Below are positions 1 through 9,089 of a stretch of DNA of 64,000 nucleotides, in pieces. The stretch covers positions 3,763,001 through 3,827,000 of the forward strand of contig JAPYXD010000695.1 in assembly GCA_030998225.1 (NCBI GenBank). Direction: 5' to 3'. Positions within the stretch are counted from its first letter, which is position 1; every line of letters starts with the position of its first letter. The translations under genes and the position numbers were made by a program. This DNA comes from Diplolepis rosae (Eukaryota > Arthropoda > Insecta > Hymenoptera > Diplolepididae). The notes under the pieces are model-generated. The model did not search any database. It saw nothing but the letters and a program-made list of their open reading frames with translations, and was not told the origin of the DNA.

Positions 1-110
1 TATTCTTCACATACATTCAAGTTTATTTCTAGTAATTTGATACTGAAACTCGAGCCAATTTTATAATTTTGGTAAATGTGAATTAAATTTTCTCAAAGTT
101 ACTCAATTTC
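1..110. other. AT-rich left edge, no gene seen
   Basis: No reading frame or RNA gene is seen. Its last 12 bases (TTACTCAATTTC, 99-110) recur at 1053-1064 and look like the target-site duplication of the next element. Confidence 0.5.
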
Positions 111-275
111 TAAAGTGACATGTTTGATAACATGTCTGCTATTATATTGACCCAAAATTCATAGAATTTTTTACATTTCTCATTATTTTGGCATAGGGTC
201 AGATTCTTTTTATTTTCGTCGATTAAAATTTTCAGTATCAAATATAAAAATACTCAAACAGAAAGCAAGGCCAAC

Positions 276-305
276 GTTTCGGCCAAATATGGGGGCCCTC
301 TTCAG
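276..305 (-). ncRNA. Degenerate hammerhead-like core, left arm of copy A
   Basis: Read on the minus strand: CTGAAGA, one G, GGCC stem, loop, GGCC, GAAACG. The canonical core would be CTGATGA, so one catalytic-core base differs. It is the inverted partner of the core at 914-943. Probably inactive. Confidence 0.5.
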
Positions 306-913
306 TGCCATAAATTCAAAGATTAATTCAAAATTTCTGTAAAACGGAATAATTAAAATAAGGATTATCATAAAATTGAACAACTTATCTCATAGCTTGC
401 AATTCAAAATGAACTAGTCCAGTATGCAGCATCACGAATTGAAAAAATATTCATAGTTCACTGTGAATAAAGAACCGGAAAACATTAAAAATTATTTTTT
501 TTTACACACGAACCGGCCGCAGTTTGAAAAAATTTTATTATTGAAGAACGATGCCAAATTGGTTATCTCAGATCATTCTGTGAGAGACTACGGTAACAAA
601 GTCTTCACAAAAAGTTTTTAAAAAATGTAAACCTTGCTCGCGTTTTGCCATTGATAACCAATTTGGCATCGTTCTTCAATAATAAAATTTTTTCAAACTG
701 CGGCCGGTTCGTATGTAAAAAAAATAATTTTTAATGTTTTCCGGTTCTTTATTCACAGTGAACTATGAATATTTTTTCAATTCGTGATGCTGCATACTGG
801 ACTAGTTCATTTTGAATTGCAAGCTATGAGATAAGTTGTTCAATTTTATGATAATCCTTATTTTAATTATTCCGTTTTACAGAAATTTTGAATTAATCTT
901 TGAATTTATGGCA

Positions 914-943
914 CTGAAGAGGGCCCCCATATTTGGCCGAAAC
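914..943 (+). ncRNA. Degenerate hammerhead-like core, right arm of copy A
   Basis: CTGAAGA (914-920), then a GGCC/GGCC stem (922-925 with 935-938), then GAAAC (939-943). The layout matches helix II plus both conserved core strands of a hammerhead, but the first strand has A where the consensus has T, and one unpaired G follows it. Confidence 0.5.
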
Positions 944-1052
944 GTTTGCCTTGCTTTCTGTTTGAGTATTTTTATATTTGATACTGAAAATTTTAATCGA
1001 CGAAAATAAAAAGAATCTGACCCTATGCCAAAACAATGAGAAATGAAAAAAA

Positions 1053-1714
1053 TTACTCAATTTCCTTTTGATTTCAAATTAAAAAAGAAATTCACTTTAC
1101 TTAAGGCTCTATCAACCTTGAGGAACACATTTTTATCATAATATTTGCGCTTCGCGCTTGATTTTTTCTTAATATCCATTAGAGCCACATTGGCATTAAA
1201 AATAAAACCAATACCTTCTCATATGATGAGAATATAAAAATTTGAGTGCGCAATTCGGTTGTCCCGCTCCAAAATATGTGGACCTTGCGCTTTGCGCTCG
1301 GTGTTCTATGTTCTTTACATACTGATTACTAAATTAGTTTTTACTTCAAATGAGAAAGGACATTCAACTTACTTAAGGCCCTATCGGCCTTATAGAACAC
1401 ATTCTCATGGTAATAAAATAATGAATTTTGTTTCTTTACATTTTTGTCATATCTCGTATATTTTGGCGATAAAATTAAGTTTTTCATTTTTAAAAAAACA
1501 TTTTTATGGATAAAACCAGAACTATTGTTTAAAAATGACCAGCTAGTAGAAAAACCATTTTTACTTGCTCAGGATGTTTCAAAACGTTGAGATTTTATGA
1601 AAAGCCGATAATAATTTTTTTACAAAAAACCAATACCTCCTCATATGATCAGATTGTAAAAAATGAACAAAATAAAGTTTCTCTAGAACCTAAATCTTTG
1701 GAATCGGGTCATAA
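1053..1714. repeat. Degenerate dispersed repeats, no gene
   Basis: Two diverged copies of a unit containing CTTAAGGC, CTATC and GGAACACATT-like words (near 1098 and 1372). A segment near 1426-1515 resembles the 157-bp repeat at 5240-5730. The short frames here are not convincing genes. Confidence 0.45.
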
Positions 1715-2020
1715 AGTAGATTTTATTGCCCCATGTGGGGCAAAAAAATCCACTTTCTGACTCCATAGTAGAAAAAAATCGTGTGCCACACGGGAAAAAC
1801 ATTTATTTTAGTCGTGTGGTTTGTTACCCTCACTTTGCTCGGGGATCACGCTTCACACTCGCAATAGTATATTGCGCAACAATTTATGTTTTTTATAATA
1901 GAAGTTTTCCTTACTGTCGCTTTTTACCAATTTTTAAAAATGATTGGATTTTTATAAATCATGCCTTATTTTTTCGGGTAAAATATTCTCTACAACTCTA
2001 CAGTTTTTAATGTTTTCAAT
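1715..2020. repeat. Dispersed repeat family R (GTGCAACTAGGG / CTATCGCTTCTTACC type), first piece
   Basis: It holds the words GCCCCATGTGGGGC, GTCGTGTGG and TTGCTCGGG, and a segment with CTTACTGTCGC and CTCTACAACT. Related pieces lie at 12915-13070, 17650-18240, 38065-38166, 38766-38885 and 53985-54800. No coding capacity is evident. Confidence 0.6.
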
Positions 2021-3960
2021 AAGTAAAAACTCTTCGAATATAGTTATTTTTTATATTCCATAAAACACGATTGATATTATCATTTCAAGTCTCAAAATTT
2101 CAAAAAAGTTTTTATCCAGACTTGATTTTTGGCACGAAAACTACCTCAAGTCATTTCAAGTTGATCTGAAAAATTGAACAAACTTGACCCTGAAAAAAAC
2201 TTGAAAAACCTGGAAATGACTTAGAATTTTAAATCGCCTCATGAATCGCCACCCAGAATAGTATATTGTGCAACTAGGGAAAAAAAAATTTATTTTGCGA
2301 GTGTGCATTAAAATGCACTTCATGACCCGCTAGTAGGAAATATTAATTTTTTTTTCATAGTTGCCCACTATACTATTTTCTATAATGTTTTATATTCCAT
2401 AAAACACGATTGATATTATCATTTCAAGTCTCAAAATTTCAAAAAAGTTTTTATCCAGACTTGATTTTTGGCACGAAAACTACCTCAAGTCATTTCAAGT
2501 TGATCTGAAAAATTGAACAAACTTGACCACATGAGTAAAATAAAAATGAGTAAAATTAATTATTTTCCCGGGTCGCACACAATTTTTTTCCTGCTGGGGG
2601 AGGGGGGGGGGGGGTCAAAAAATGGATTTATTTTCCTCGCATAGGACAATAAAATGCACGTTATGACCCGCTAATAGGAAATATAAATTTTTTTTTCATA
2701 GTTGCCCATTATACTATTTTCTATAATGTTTTTTATTCTATAAGAACACGTTTGAGATTATCATTTCAAGTCTTAATATAAAAAAGAACTTTTATCCAGT
2801 CTTGATTTTTGGCACGAAAACTACGTTAAATTATTTCAAGTTGACCTGGAAAATTGAACAAGCTTGACCTGGAAAAAACTTGAAAACCTAAACGTGACCT
2901 GGAATTTTAAATCGTCCAATGAGTCGACACCCTTTAAATTTATAATGTTATTGACAAACGTTGCAATGTGTTTCGCAAAATTTGAAATCCACGCGAATTG
3001 TCTTTTTTCTAGACAATAAGCAAAAAATAGTACATTGTGCAACTAGGGAAAAGAGTTTATTTTGCGAATGTGAAGTTTAATGCCCGAGCAAAGCGAGGGT
3101 AACAACCACATGAGTAAAATTAATGATTTTCCCGCGTCGCACACAATTTTTTTTCTTGCTAGGGAGATCAAGAAATGGATTTATTTTCCTCGCAGGGGGC
3201 AATAAAATGCACTTTATGACCCACTAATAGGAAATATAAATTTTTTTTTCATAGTTGCCCATTATACTATTTTCTATAATGTTTTTTATTCTATAAGAAC
3301 ACGTTTGAGATTATCATTTCAAGTCTTAATATAAAAAAGAACTTTTATCCAGTCTTGATTTTTGGCACGAAAACTACGTTAAATTATTTCAAGTTGACCT
3401 GGAAAATTGAACAAGCTTGACCTGGAAAAAACTTGAAAACCTAAACGTGACCTGGAATTTTAAATCGTCCAATGAGTCGACACCCTTTAAATTTATAATG
3501 TTATTGACAAACGTTGCAATGTGTTTCGCAAAATTTGAAATCCACGCGAATTGTCTTTTTTCTAGACAATAAGGAAAAAATAGTACATAGTGCAACTAGG
3601 GAAAAAGAGTTTATTTTGCGAATGTGAAGTTTAATGCCCGAGCAAAGCGAGGGTAACAACCACATGAGTAAAATTAATGATTTTCCCGGGACGCACACAA
3701 TTTTTTTCCTGCTGGGGGGATCAAAAAATGGATTTATTTTCCTCGCAGGGGGCAATAAAATGCACTTTATGACCCACTAATAGGAAATATAAAATTTTTT
3801 TTCCTAGTTGCCCACTATACTATTTTCTATGTTTTTTATTCTATAAGAACACGTTTGAGATTATCATTTCAAGTCTTAATATAAAAAAGAACTTTTATCC
3901 AGTCTTGATTTTTGGCACGAAAACTACCTCAAGTCCTTTCAAGTTGACCTGGAAAATCAA
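2020..3960. repeat. Tandem array of family R: about 344-bp then 553-bp units
   Basis: The phrase CATTTCAAGTCTCAAAATTT starts near 2080 and again near 2424 (344 bp apart). The phrase CAAGTCTTAATATAAAAAAG starts at about 2767, 3320 and 3872, so the unit is 552-553 bp. The units at 2767 and 3320 are almost identical, so this duplication is recent. A poly-G run of more than 10 bases lies near 2600. The short minus-strand frames at 2836-3042 and 3389-3595 are copies of each other created by the duplication, not genes. Confidence 0.85.
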
Positions 3961-5235
3961 AAACAAAAAAAAAACGTTGCAATGCGTATCGCAAAATTTG
4001 AAATCCACGCGATTGTCTTATTTCCATGCAATAAGGAGAAAAAGGAATTTTATCAGGGTGCGAATTGAACATTAATCTTTAAGAGTAATCAGTTATGCCA
4101 TACGAGTGATGTTCACTTTGTGTCGATTCTTGACAAAGAAACTGGATATAACGGGAACTTCTAGTTAAAATGGAAAACGATTGGTTCGTGTTGGCATCGA
4201 AGGGAGAAAAGAGGGTGTCTTTTTCCATCCACTTGTAGCTTGGCGGAAAGTATAAGTTATGACTGAGAGTGAAGCCCCTGAAAAATACATACAGTGGACA
4301 AGAGGCATTAAGAGAGTCATTTGTAAGCTGGTGCTTACAAATACGTGCCGAGTGCTTTACGATAGTAAAGTCGTATTTTATGTCGGGGAGGTCTTCGACT
4401 CTTAGCGGTCGGAGCTAAAAGTGCTACTTAAAATTTTATGACAATTATTTACAACCTATCTCGATCAAAGGGCATGTGTAATGTGCACCATAAAAAAAGG
4501 TCAATTTGTGTTACGCAAATTAATCCGCGGGGAGGGAATTTAATTCGCAACGAGGGAAAGGTAATTTATATATTACATACTTGTAAATTATTTCATCTGG
4601 CAATTCAATAACTTAAAAATATCAAATGGGTAGGAATAACGAATATAAAGAAAGATGAAGGAAATAAATGTCTTTGCAGCATGCTCGATTATGGAATATA
4701 AAATCCAGTATAAAGTTTCTTTTCAATTATGCAGAGAAATATGATCGTTAAATTAAAATACATGTAAAATGATTTTATGTCTTGGATTTTCTATTGAATG
4801 AAAAATGATATTGTTGTTGATTTTTCACAGGGAGTGGAGTAAAAAATATAAAAATCTGTATAATGAACATGTACCATGTCAACTTTTTGTCGTACATGTC
4901 ATTGAAGTATTTTTTGCTGCTCAATGTCAAGTATTTGTTCAAGCGGCGCCCCCTCGAAACGTCATCGGTACCATTTATAACTTTAAGGCGCGACAGACAG
5001 CGAACAGCGAGCATAAGTCATTAACTCCAGGCAAAAGCAAAGTCGTAATACTTTATCGTCACTTATGACAACTATTCATTTTCTTCCTTTTATATCTTTC
5101 ACGAATTTACTGAATAATCAGTTCACAGATTGATTACTCAACAAATGAGAAATAGATTCAGAGATAAGTATGAAGGAATACTTCCTTACAAAAATAATCC
5201 ACCGTTTGAACATATACATTGAGATTATTTCAAAT
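3961..5235. other. Mostly unique DNA, no gene identified
   Basis: After the decaying tail of the array (to about 4040) the sequence is non-repetitive within the window. A short hairpin TTTGTAAGC/GCTTACAAA sits near 4319-4341. Overlapping frames on both strands around 4775-5068 resemble nothing I recognise and contradict each other. Confidence 0.4.
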
Positions 5236-5239
5236 ATTC

Positions 5240-5726
5240 AACAATTTCTTTCGTAAAGAGGTTTTTTTTATTTTTAATAATATTTTTCATTAATAAACAA
5301 AGTATATAACTCCTATGGAAAAATATTCCAAGACAAAGTTGTAAATCTTTCCGAAATAAACAATTTTGTTTCTCAACATTTTATCCGTATCTCGTATATC
5401 TTGACGGAAAAATTGAATTTTTGAATTTCATAAAAACATTTTTGATGAATAAATGAAGAAATATAACTCTTATGAAAAAATAGTTAGCAGTTCACTTGTA
5501 GATCTTTTTATAATGATCAATTTTTTATTCCAACATTTTTTTCGTATTTGGCATAGATTTGGTGCAAAATAGAATTTTCCATTTATGATAACGTTTTTTC
5601 CAATTTTTATATCTTTTTGAGACGAACAATTCGTCTGTAACCTTTTTTTTGTGTTTCGTATATTTTTTTGGAAACCAAAAGTTTCTATTTTTAATAACAT
5701 TTTTCATTAATATGCAAAACTATAAT
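5240..5726. repeat. Degenerate direct repeat, unit about 157 bp
   Basis: Phrases of the form TATAACTCNTATGRAAAAAT followed by TTTTTCGTAT-like words recur near 5303 and 5460, with weaker copies to about 5710 and again at 6053-6180. The solo hammerhead element (5727-6052) interrupts this array. Confidence 0.5.
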
Positions 5727-6052
5727 AATAAACAGGACTCATATTGACCCATTTTTTAAGTTTCTCCCCTTAGTAATTTTACAGAAAAAATTTTTGTACA
5801 GTTTTACTTTATCGCAAATTTAGTTATTTAGTCCAATTTTATATTTTCACACTTGCAATTCTTTTACATTATTTTTTACCACAATGTTCATCCGTCACAA
5901 GGACAATTTTTAAGTTTTCCTCCTTTGTATTTTTTATAGAAATAAATTCTCACTGATGAGGACTCCAACCTGAGTCGAAACGTTTGAAAATATGAAATCT
6001 TGAGTTTACATTTTTTCTGGACCTTAAAGCCAACTAAGTACACCAAAGTATA
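5727..6052 (+). mobile_element. Solo hammerhead-motif element, 326 bp, non-foldback
   Basis: It lies between near-identical 12-mers CAAAACTATAAT (5715-5726) and CAAAAATATAAT (6053-6064), 11 of 12 matching. It begins with a leader containing CATATTGACCC, has a body of about 200 bp, the hammerhead core at 5953-5981, and ends with GGACCTTAAAGCCAA. The same leader and end words flank the elements at 48178-48465 and 54556-54690. No inverted arm is present, so it may be the full-length monomer from which foldback forms derive. It encodes no protein. Confidence 0.65.
5953..5981 (+). ncRNA. Hammerhead ribozyme-like motif, best core in the window
   Basis: CTGATGA (5953-5959), G, stem GACTC (5961-5965), 6-nt loop, GAGTC (5972-5976), GAAAC (5977-5981). 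Both conserved core strands are intact. Against the textbook hammerhead there is one extra G between CTGATGA and helix II. A cleavage triplet with closing helices I and III could not be assigned with certainty, so self-cleavage is unproven. Such motifs are known in Penelope-like elements, schistosome SINE-like satellites and retrozymes. Confidence 0.6.
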
Positions 6053-6555
6053 CAAAAATATAATTCATATGAAAAAATGGTTACCAGAAAATTTGTAGAT
6101 TTCTTCAAAATAAAAAATTTTGTTTCTTTACGAAAAAGTTTTTTACGCATAAAATCAAAAATCCTTTTTTTCAAATTCAAAATAGCAGATTCAATACGGC
6201 AAACGAAAAAAATAAAAATAAAGCCTTTGACTGTGAAAATTTGTATGTAAGGGTTTTTAAGATCGCTGATTATGAATCCAAAGTCAAATTTTTAAAATTT
6301 TCAAAATTTAAGGTGGCGTATCCAATCTGGCCGATAAAAAATTAAAAATTTATTTAGAGATAAAATAATATCCCATCGAATATCGAAAAGATGATCTAGA
6401 GTTTTTGAAAACGACTTAGGAACCTTATTTCGCCAATTTCTACACTGAGAAAAAAATGCCCCAAAAATTGCTTGCTCAGAAAAATTCGTGCATAAAAAGA
6501 TTAAGTTTTTTGTTATTTCTTTCATAAATGGGACTTTTTATTATTATGTAATTAT
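6053..6555. other. AT-rich degenerate repeat, no gene
   Basis: It continues the 157-bp type repeat, then becomes AT-rich sequence. The minus-strand frame at 6301-6525 is not recognised. Confidence 0.35.
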
Positions 6556-6930
6556 TAAAAAGAATGTTTTATGGGGGTGTTGACTTTTTGAACCCAAATC
6601 TGGTAAGTTTTTGGTAACCTTTTTTGAGTCTTTGAATGTACCATGCGAAAAGGAACTTTTGCAGGGATTTGCCGCGTGGTATCAAGATCTGCGAGTGGAC
6701 TTTCGAATATATTCGAGTTGGAGGCCCCGCGTAAAAGATTGCCAGATAAGAGGATATAAATGAGTTCTTCCAGGGGTCCCATCGAGGGCAAATATAGACC
6801 AGTGTTAGCAAAAGAGTATACTGCCTTAAACGGCATCGTCGAATGGCCCCGGTATGGAAATGCGATCGGCTTTTAAACGTCGAACCGCGGTCAGCTATGT
6901 TAATTCCCACACGTGTTACTCGAGGTGTAA
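6556..6930. other. Lower-AT unique island, function unknown
   Basis: A stretch of about 300 bp clearly richer in G+C than its surroundings and not repeated in the window. Overlapping minus-strand frames of 93 and 113 residues show no family I recognise. A CACGTG E-box lies at about 6910 and a TATAAA-like word near 6755. It could be an exon, promoter or conserved non-coding element. Confidence 0.3.
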
Positions 6931-7159
6931 CTTCTGTTTATCTTCAAATCTACTCAATGTAAGTTAACGAACGTTAAAGACCACCTACGATTGCCGCGTG
7001 TCATTTTTTTTCTCTTATTATTGAATGTCGAATGAATTTTCACTTTTTATTCAAAAATTGTATCCTCCACTACAATATATCAGATTAAGTTGCCGTTAAA
7101 AAGTATAAGAGACGAACTAGGTAGGTTACATAACCAACGATCTTTATTGAAAATATCTA

Positions 7160-7851
7160 GGGGATCACATTCAATCCGATAAATTCCGATACTTCAGAAC
7201 GATTGAATATGAACTTGGGCGGATCTGCAGCAGATTTTAAATCTGAAGCAGTCCAAATGAATCCAAGGTCAGAATTATTCGAATTGAAAACTTGGTTCAG
7301 ATTCATTCGGTTTCAAATATCAAATTGAATCGAATTGATTTTCAACCGGTTTGCATAAAGGATGATTCGAAACGTCTTTCGAATTGGTTTGGAATTCCTC
7401 GGAATGGCTTCAATTGGCTCGGATCATTCCGAATGAATCCAAGGTCAAAATTATTCGAATTAATTCGAATTAAAAAACTTGGTTCAGATTCATTCGGTTT
7501 CAAGTATCAGATTGAATTGAACTGATTTTTGACCGGTTTTCATAAAGAATGATTCGAAACGTCTTTCGAATTAGTTTAGAGTTACTCGGAATGGCTTTAT
7601 TTCACTGGGATCATTCCAAATGAATCTGAGGTCGGAATGATTCGAATTGATTCGGAATAAAAACTTGAGTCGGATTTATTCGGTTTCAAGTATCAGATTA
7701 AAACGGATAGAATCGAATTGATTTTCAACTGATTTGCATAAAAAAAAAGATTAAAAACGTTTATCGAATTGATTTGGAATGATTCGAGAACAGATTCCGG
7801 AATTACTCGGAATAGCTTCAATTCGCTCGGATTGAATTCCAATTTGGAACT
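7160..7851. repeat. GATTCGAATT/TCGGAATG-rich repeat, about three degenerate units
   Basis: The word GATTCGAAACGTCTTTCGAA occurs near 7361 and 7547, with a diverged copy near 7750, so the unit is about 190-200 bp. The right end has CTCGGATTGAATTCCAAT, the same as the TIR of the foldback element at 59931-60369; this is a rearranged copy of that family. The plus frame at 7292-7525 is a by-product of the repeat. Confidence 0.6.
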
Positions 7852-7855
7852 TTAA

Positions 7856-8248
7856 CACGGTCGATGTCATGTGATCCATAGATCAACCCGACCACGTGAC
7901 TTAATTTATATATGTTTATATACAGATAAATATACTCGTATAAAAAATTTTTTTTTTACACTAATTATCTTTCTAAAGATTTTAGAAATACAGTATAATT
8001 CAAAATGAAGAACGTCTGTTTGGTTCGTTCCAGTGAAAACTCTTCACAAAACTCTTTTCAGAGAAGTATAATCGGAAACGTTATCAGCAGTTACACTTAA
8101 CTGTGAAATTTTTACTAAAACGAACCAGCAACACGTTCTTTGTTGTATTCTATCATAACTTCGAAATTTTCAAAAATTTATTTTGTTTGCGAAAAAAGCT
8201 ATCTTTGTAAATTATAATTAAATCATGTGGTCCGGTTAGTCAATGGTC
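7856..8248. mobile_element. TTAA-flanked MITE (GACCACGTGA type), copy 1
   Basis: TTAA tetranucleotides at 7852-7855 and 8249-8252 flank an element whose inner terminal regions pair (CCGACCACGTGACTTAAT on the left; complement of ATCATGTGGTCCGGTTAGTC on the right). The centre includes a GAAAACTCTTCACAAAA / GTGAAATTTTTACTAAAAC inverted pair. TTAA duplication is typical of piggyBac-class elements; no transposase is seen. Copy 2 is at 12435-12792. Confidence 0.6.
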
Positions 8249-8252
8249 TTAA

Positions 8253-9085
8253 TGGCATGAATAAATTGCTTCTTATAATCAGTCTAAGATATTTTAGGTT
8301 CTCTGACTATATTAATGAAAGAAAAAAAAAGAGTTTACGCTGAAACTTTCGAAACTATTAGCGGTTATATGTGAACAGTGGTATGGATCAATATTAAATA
8401 TAAGTAATTTTTAAAAAATGAATAGCTACAATACCGTGTTGTAGTCTTTAAATTTGTTATTATATAGCAACTTAATATTTCCAGTTTAAATCGCCAGATT
8501 TTTTTTAAAAAAACCATTCAATTTTTAAAATACTTCTCTTTATGCTTTTAATTTTTTCTCAACTGATAAAGTTAACACATACATTTACCATCCCAGAGTT
8601 TCAATCAATGAATGCCAATTCTATTATAAAGAAGCCTTATTACAGGAAATTGGAAGATGATTAAGACTATGAAAGGGAAACTTTCCACTTAGAAAGTTTC
8701 GAGATCTTGCGAAACTACTAAGAGGTGAGAATTACCTAATCGTAAGGCTTAATATCAAAGAGAAGGCTTAGACTTAATTTAATAAGACTTAACTCTGACA
8801 TGAACTTAATATAGAGTCTTGATACTTGCCTTAGCTTGTTTCGTCAAGTTTCTAAGGATAATACAGATGCTATCAACGCCTCTAGGACATAATATAGTAT
8901 TTAAACCATCACACACGCCTCTGCAATATATAACTTACTTCAGCTATTTATAAGCCATTCCCTTCAAGTTTTTGATAATTTTTTCGGAGAATATGGAAAA
9001 TAATTTTAGTTCAAATCTTCTGGTACATTCAGTAAATAAAAAATATATTAAATGACTAAAGTGTAATGGCTACCTAGGTAGTGAA
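8253..9085. other. AT-rich, nothing identified
   Basis: No repeats shared with the rest of the window and no convincing frame. A few TTAGACTTAATTTAATAAG-like words occur near 8760-8800. Confidence 0.4.
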
Positions 9086-9089
9086 GATT

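Larger units (their letters stand above)
111..1052 (+). mobile_element. Snap-back (foldback) hammerhead-motif element, copy A
   Basis: A leader (111 to about 169, containing ACATGTTTGATAACATGT and TATTGACCC) is followed by two near-perfect inverted arms of about 390 bp (about 170-560 and 660-1048) around a loop of roughly 90 bp. Arm tips read GGCATAGGGTCAG and its complement CTGACCCTATGCC. A 12-bp direct repeat TTACTCAATTTC lies directly outside both ends (99-110, 1053-1064), as expected for a target duplication. Each arm carries a hammerhead-like core (276-305 minus, 914-943 plus). No protein is encoded. By family knowledge this resembles non-autonomous debris of Penelope-like elements or retrozymes; that assignment is inference. 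Related copies lie at 36600-37258 and 38167-38753. Confidence 0.75.

Noticed and set aside
2836..3595. Two near-identical 68-residue minus-strand proteins, suggestive of a small gene family
   Set aside because: They are copies made by the 553-bp tandem duplication of a non-coding dispersed repeat.
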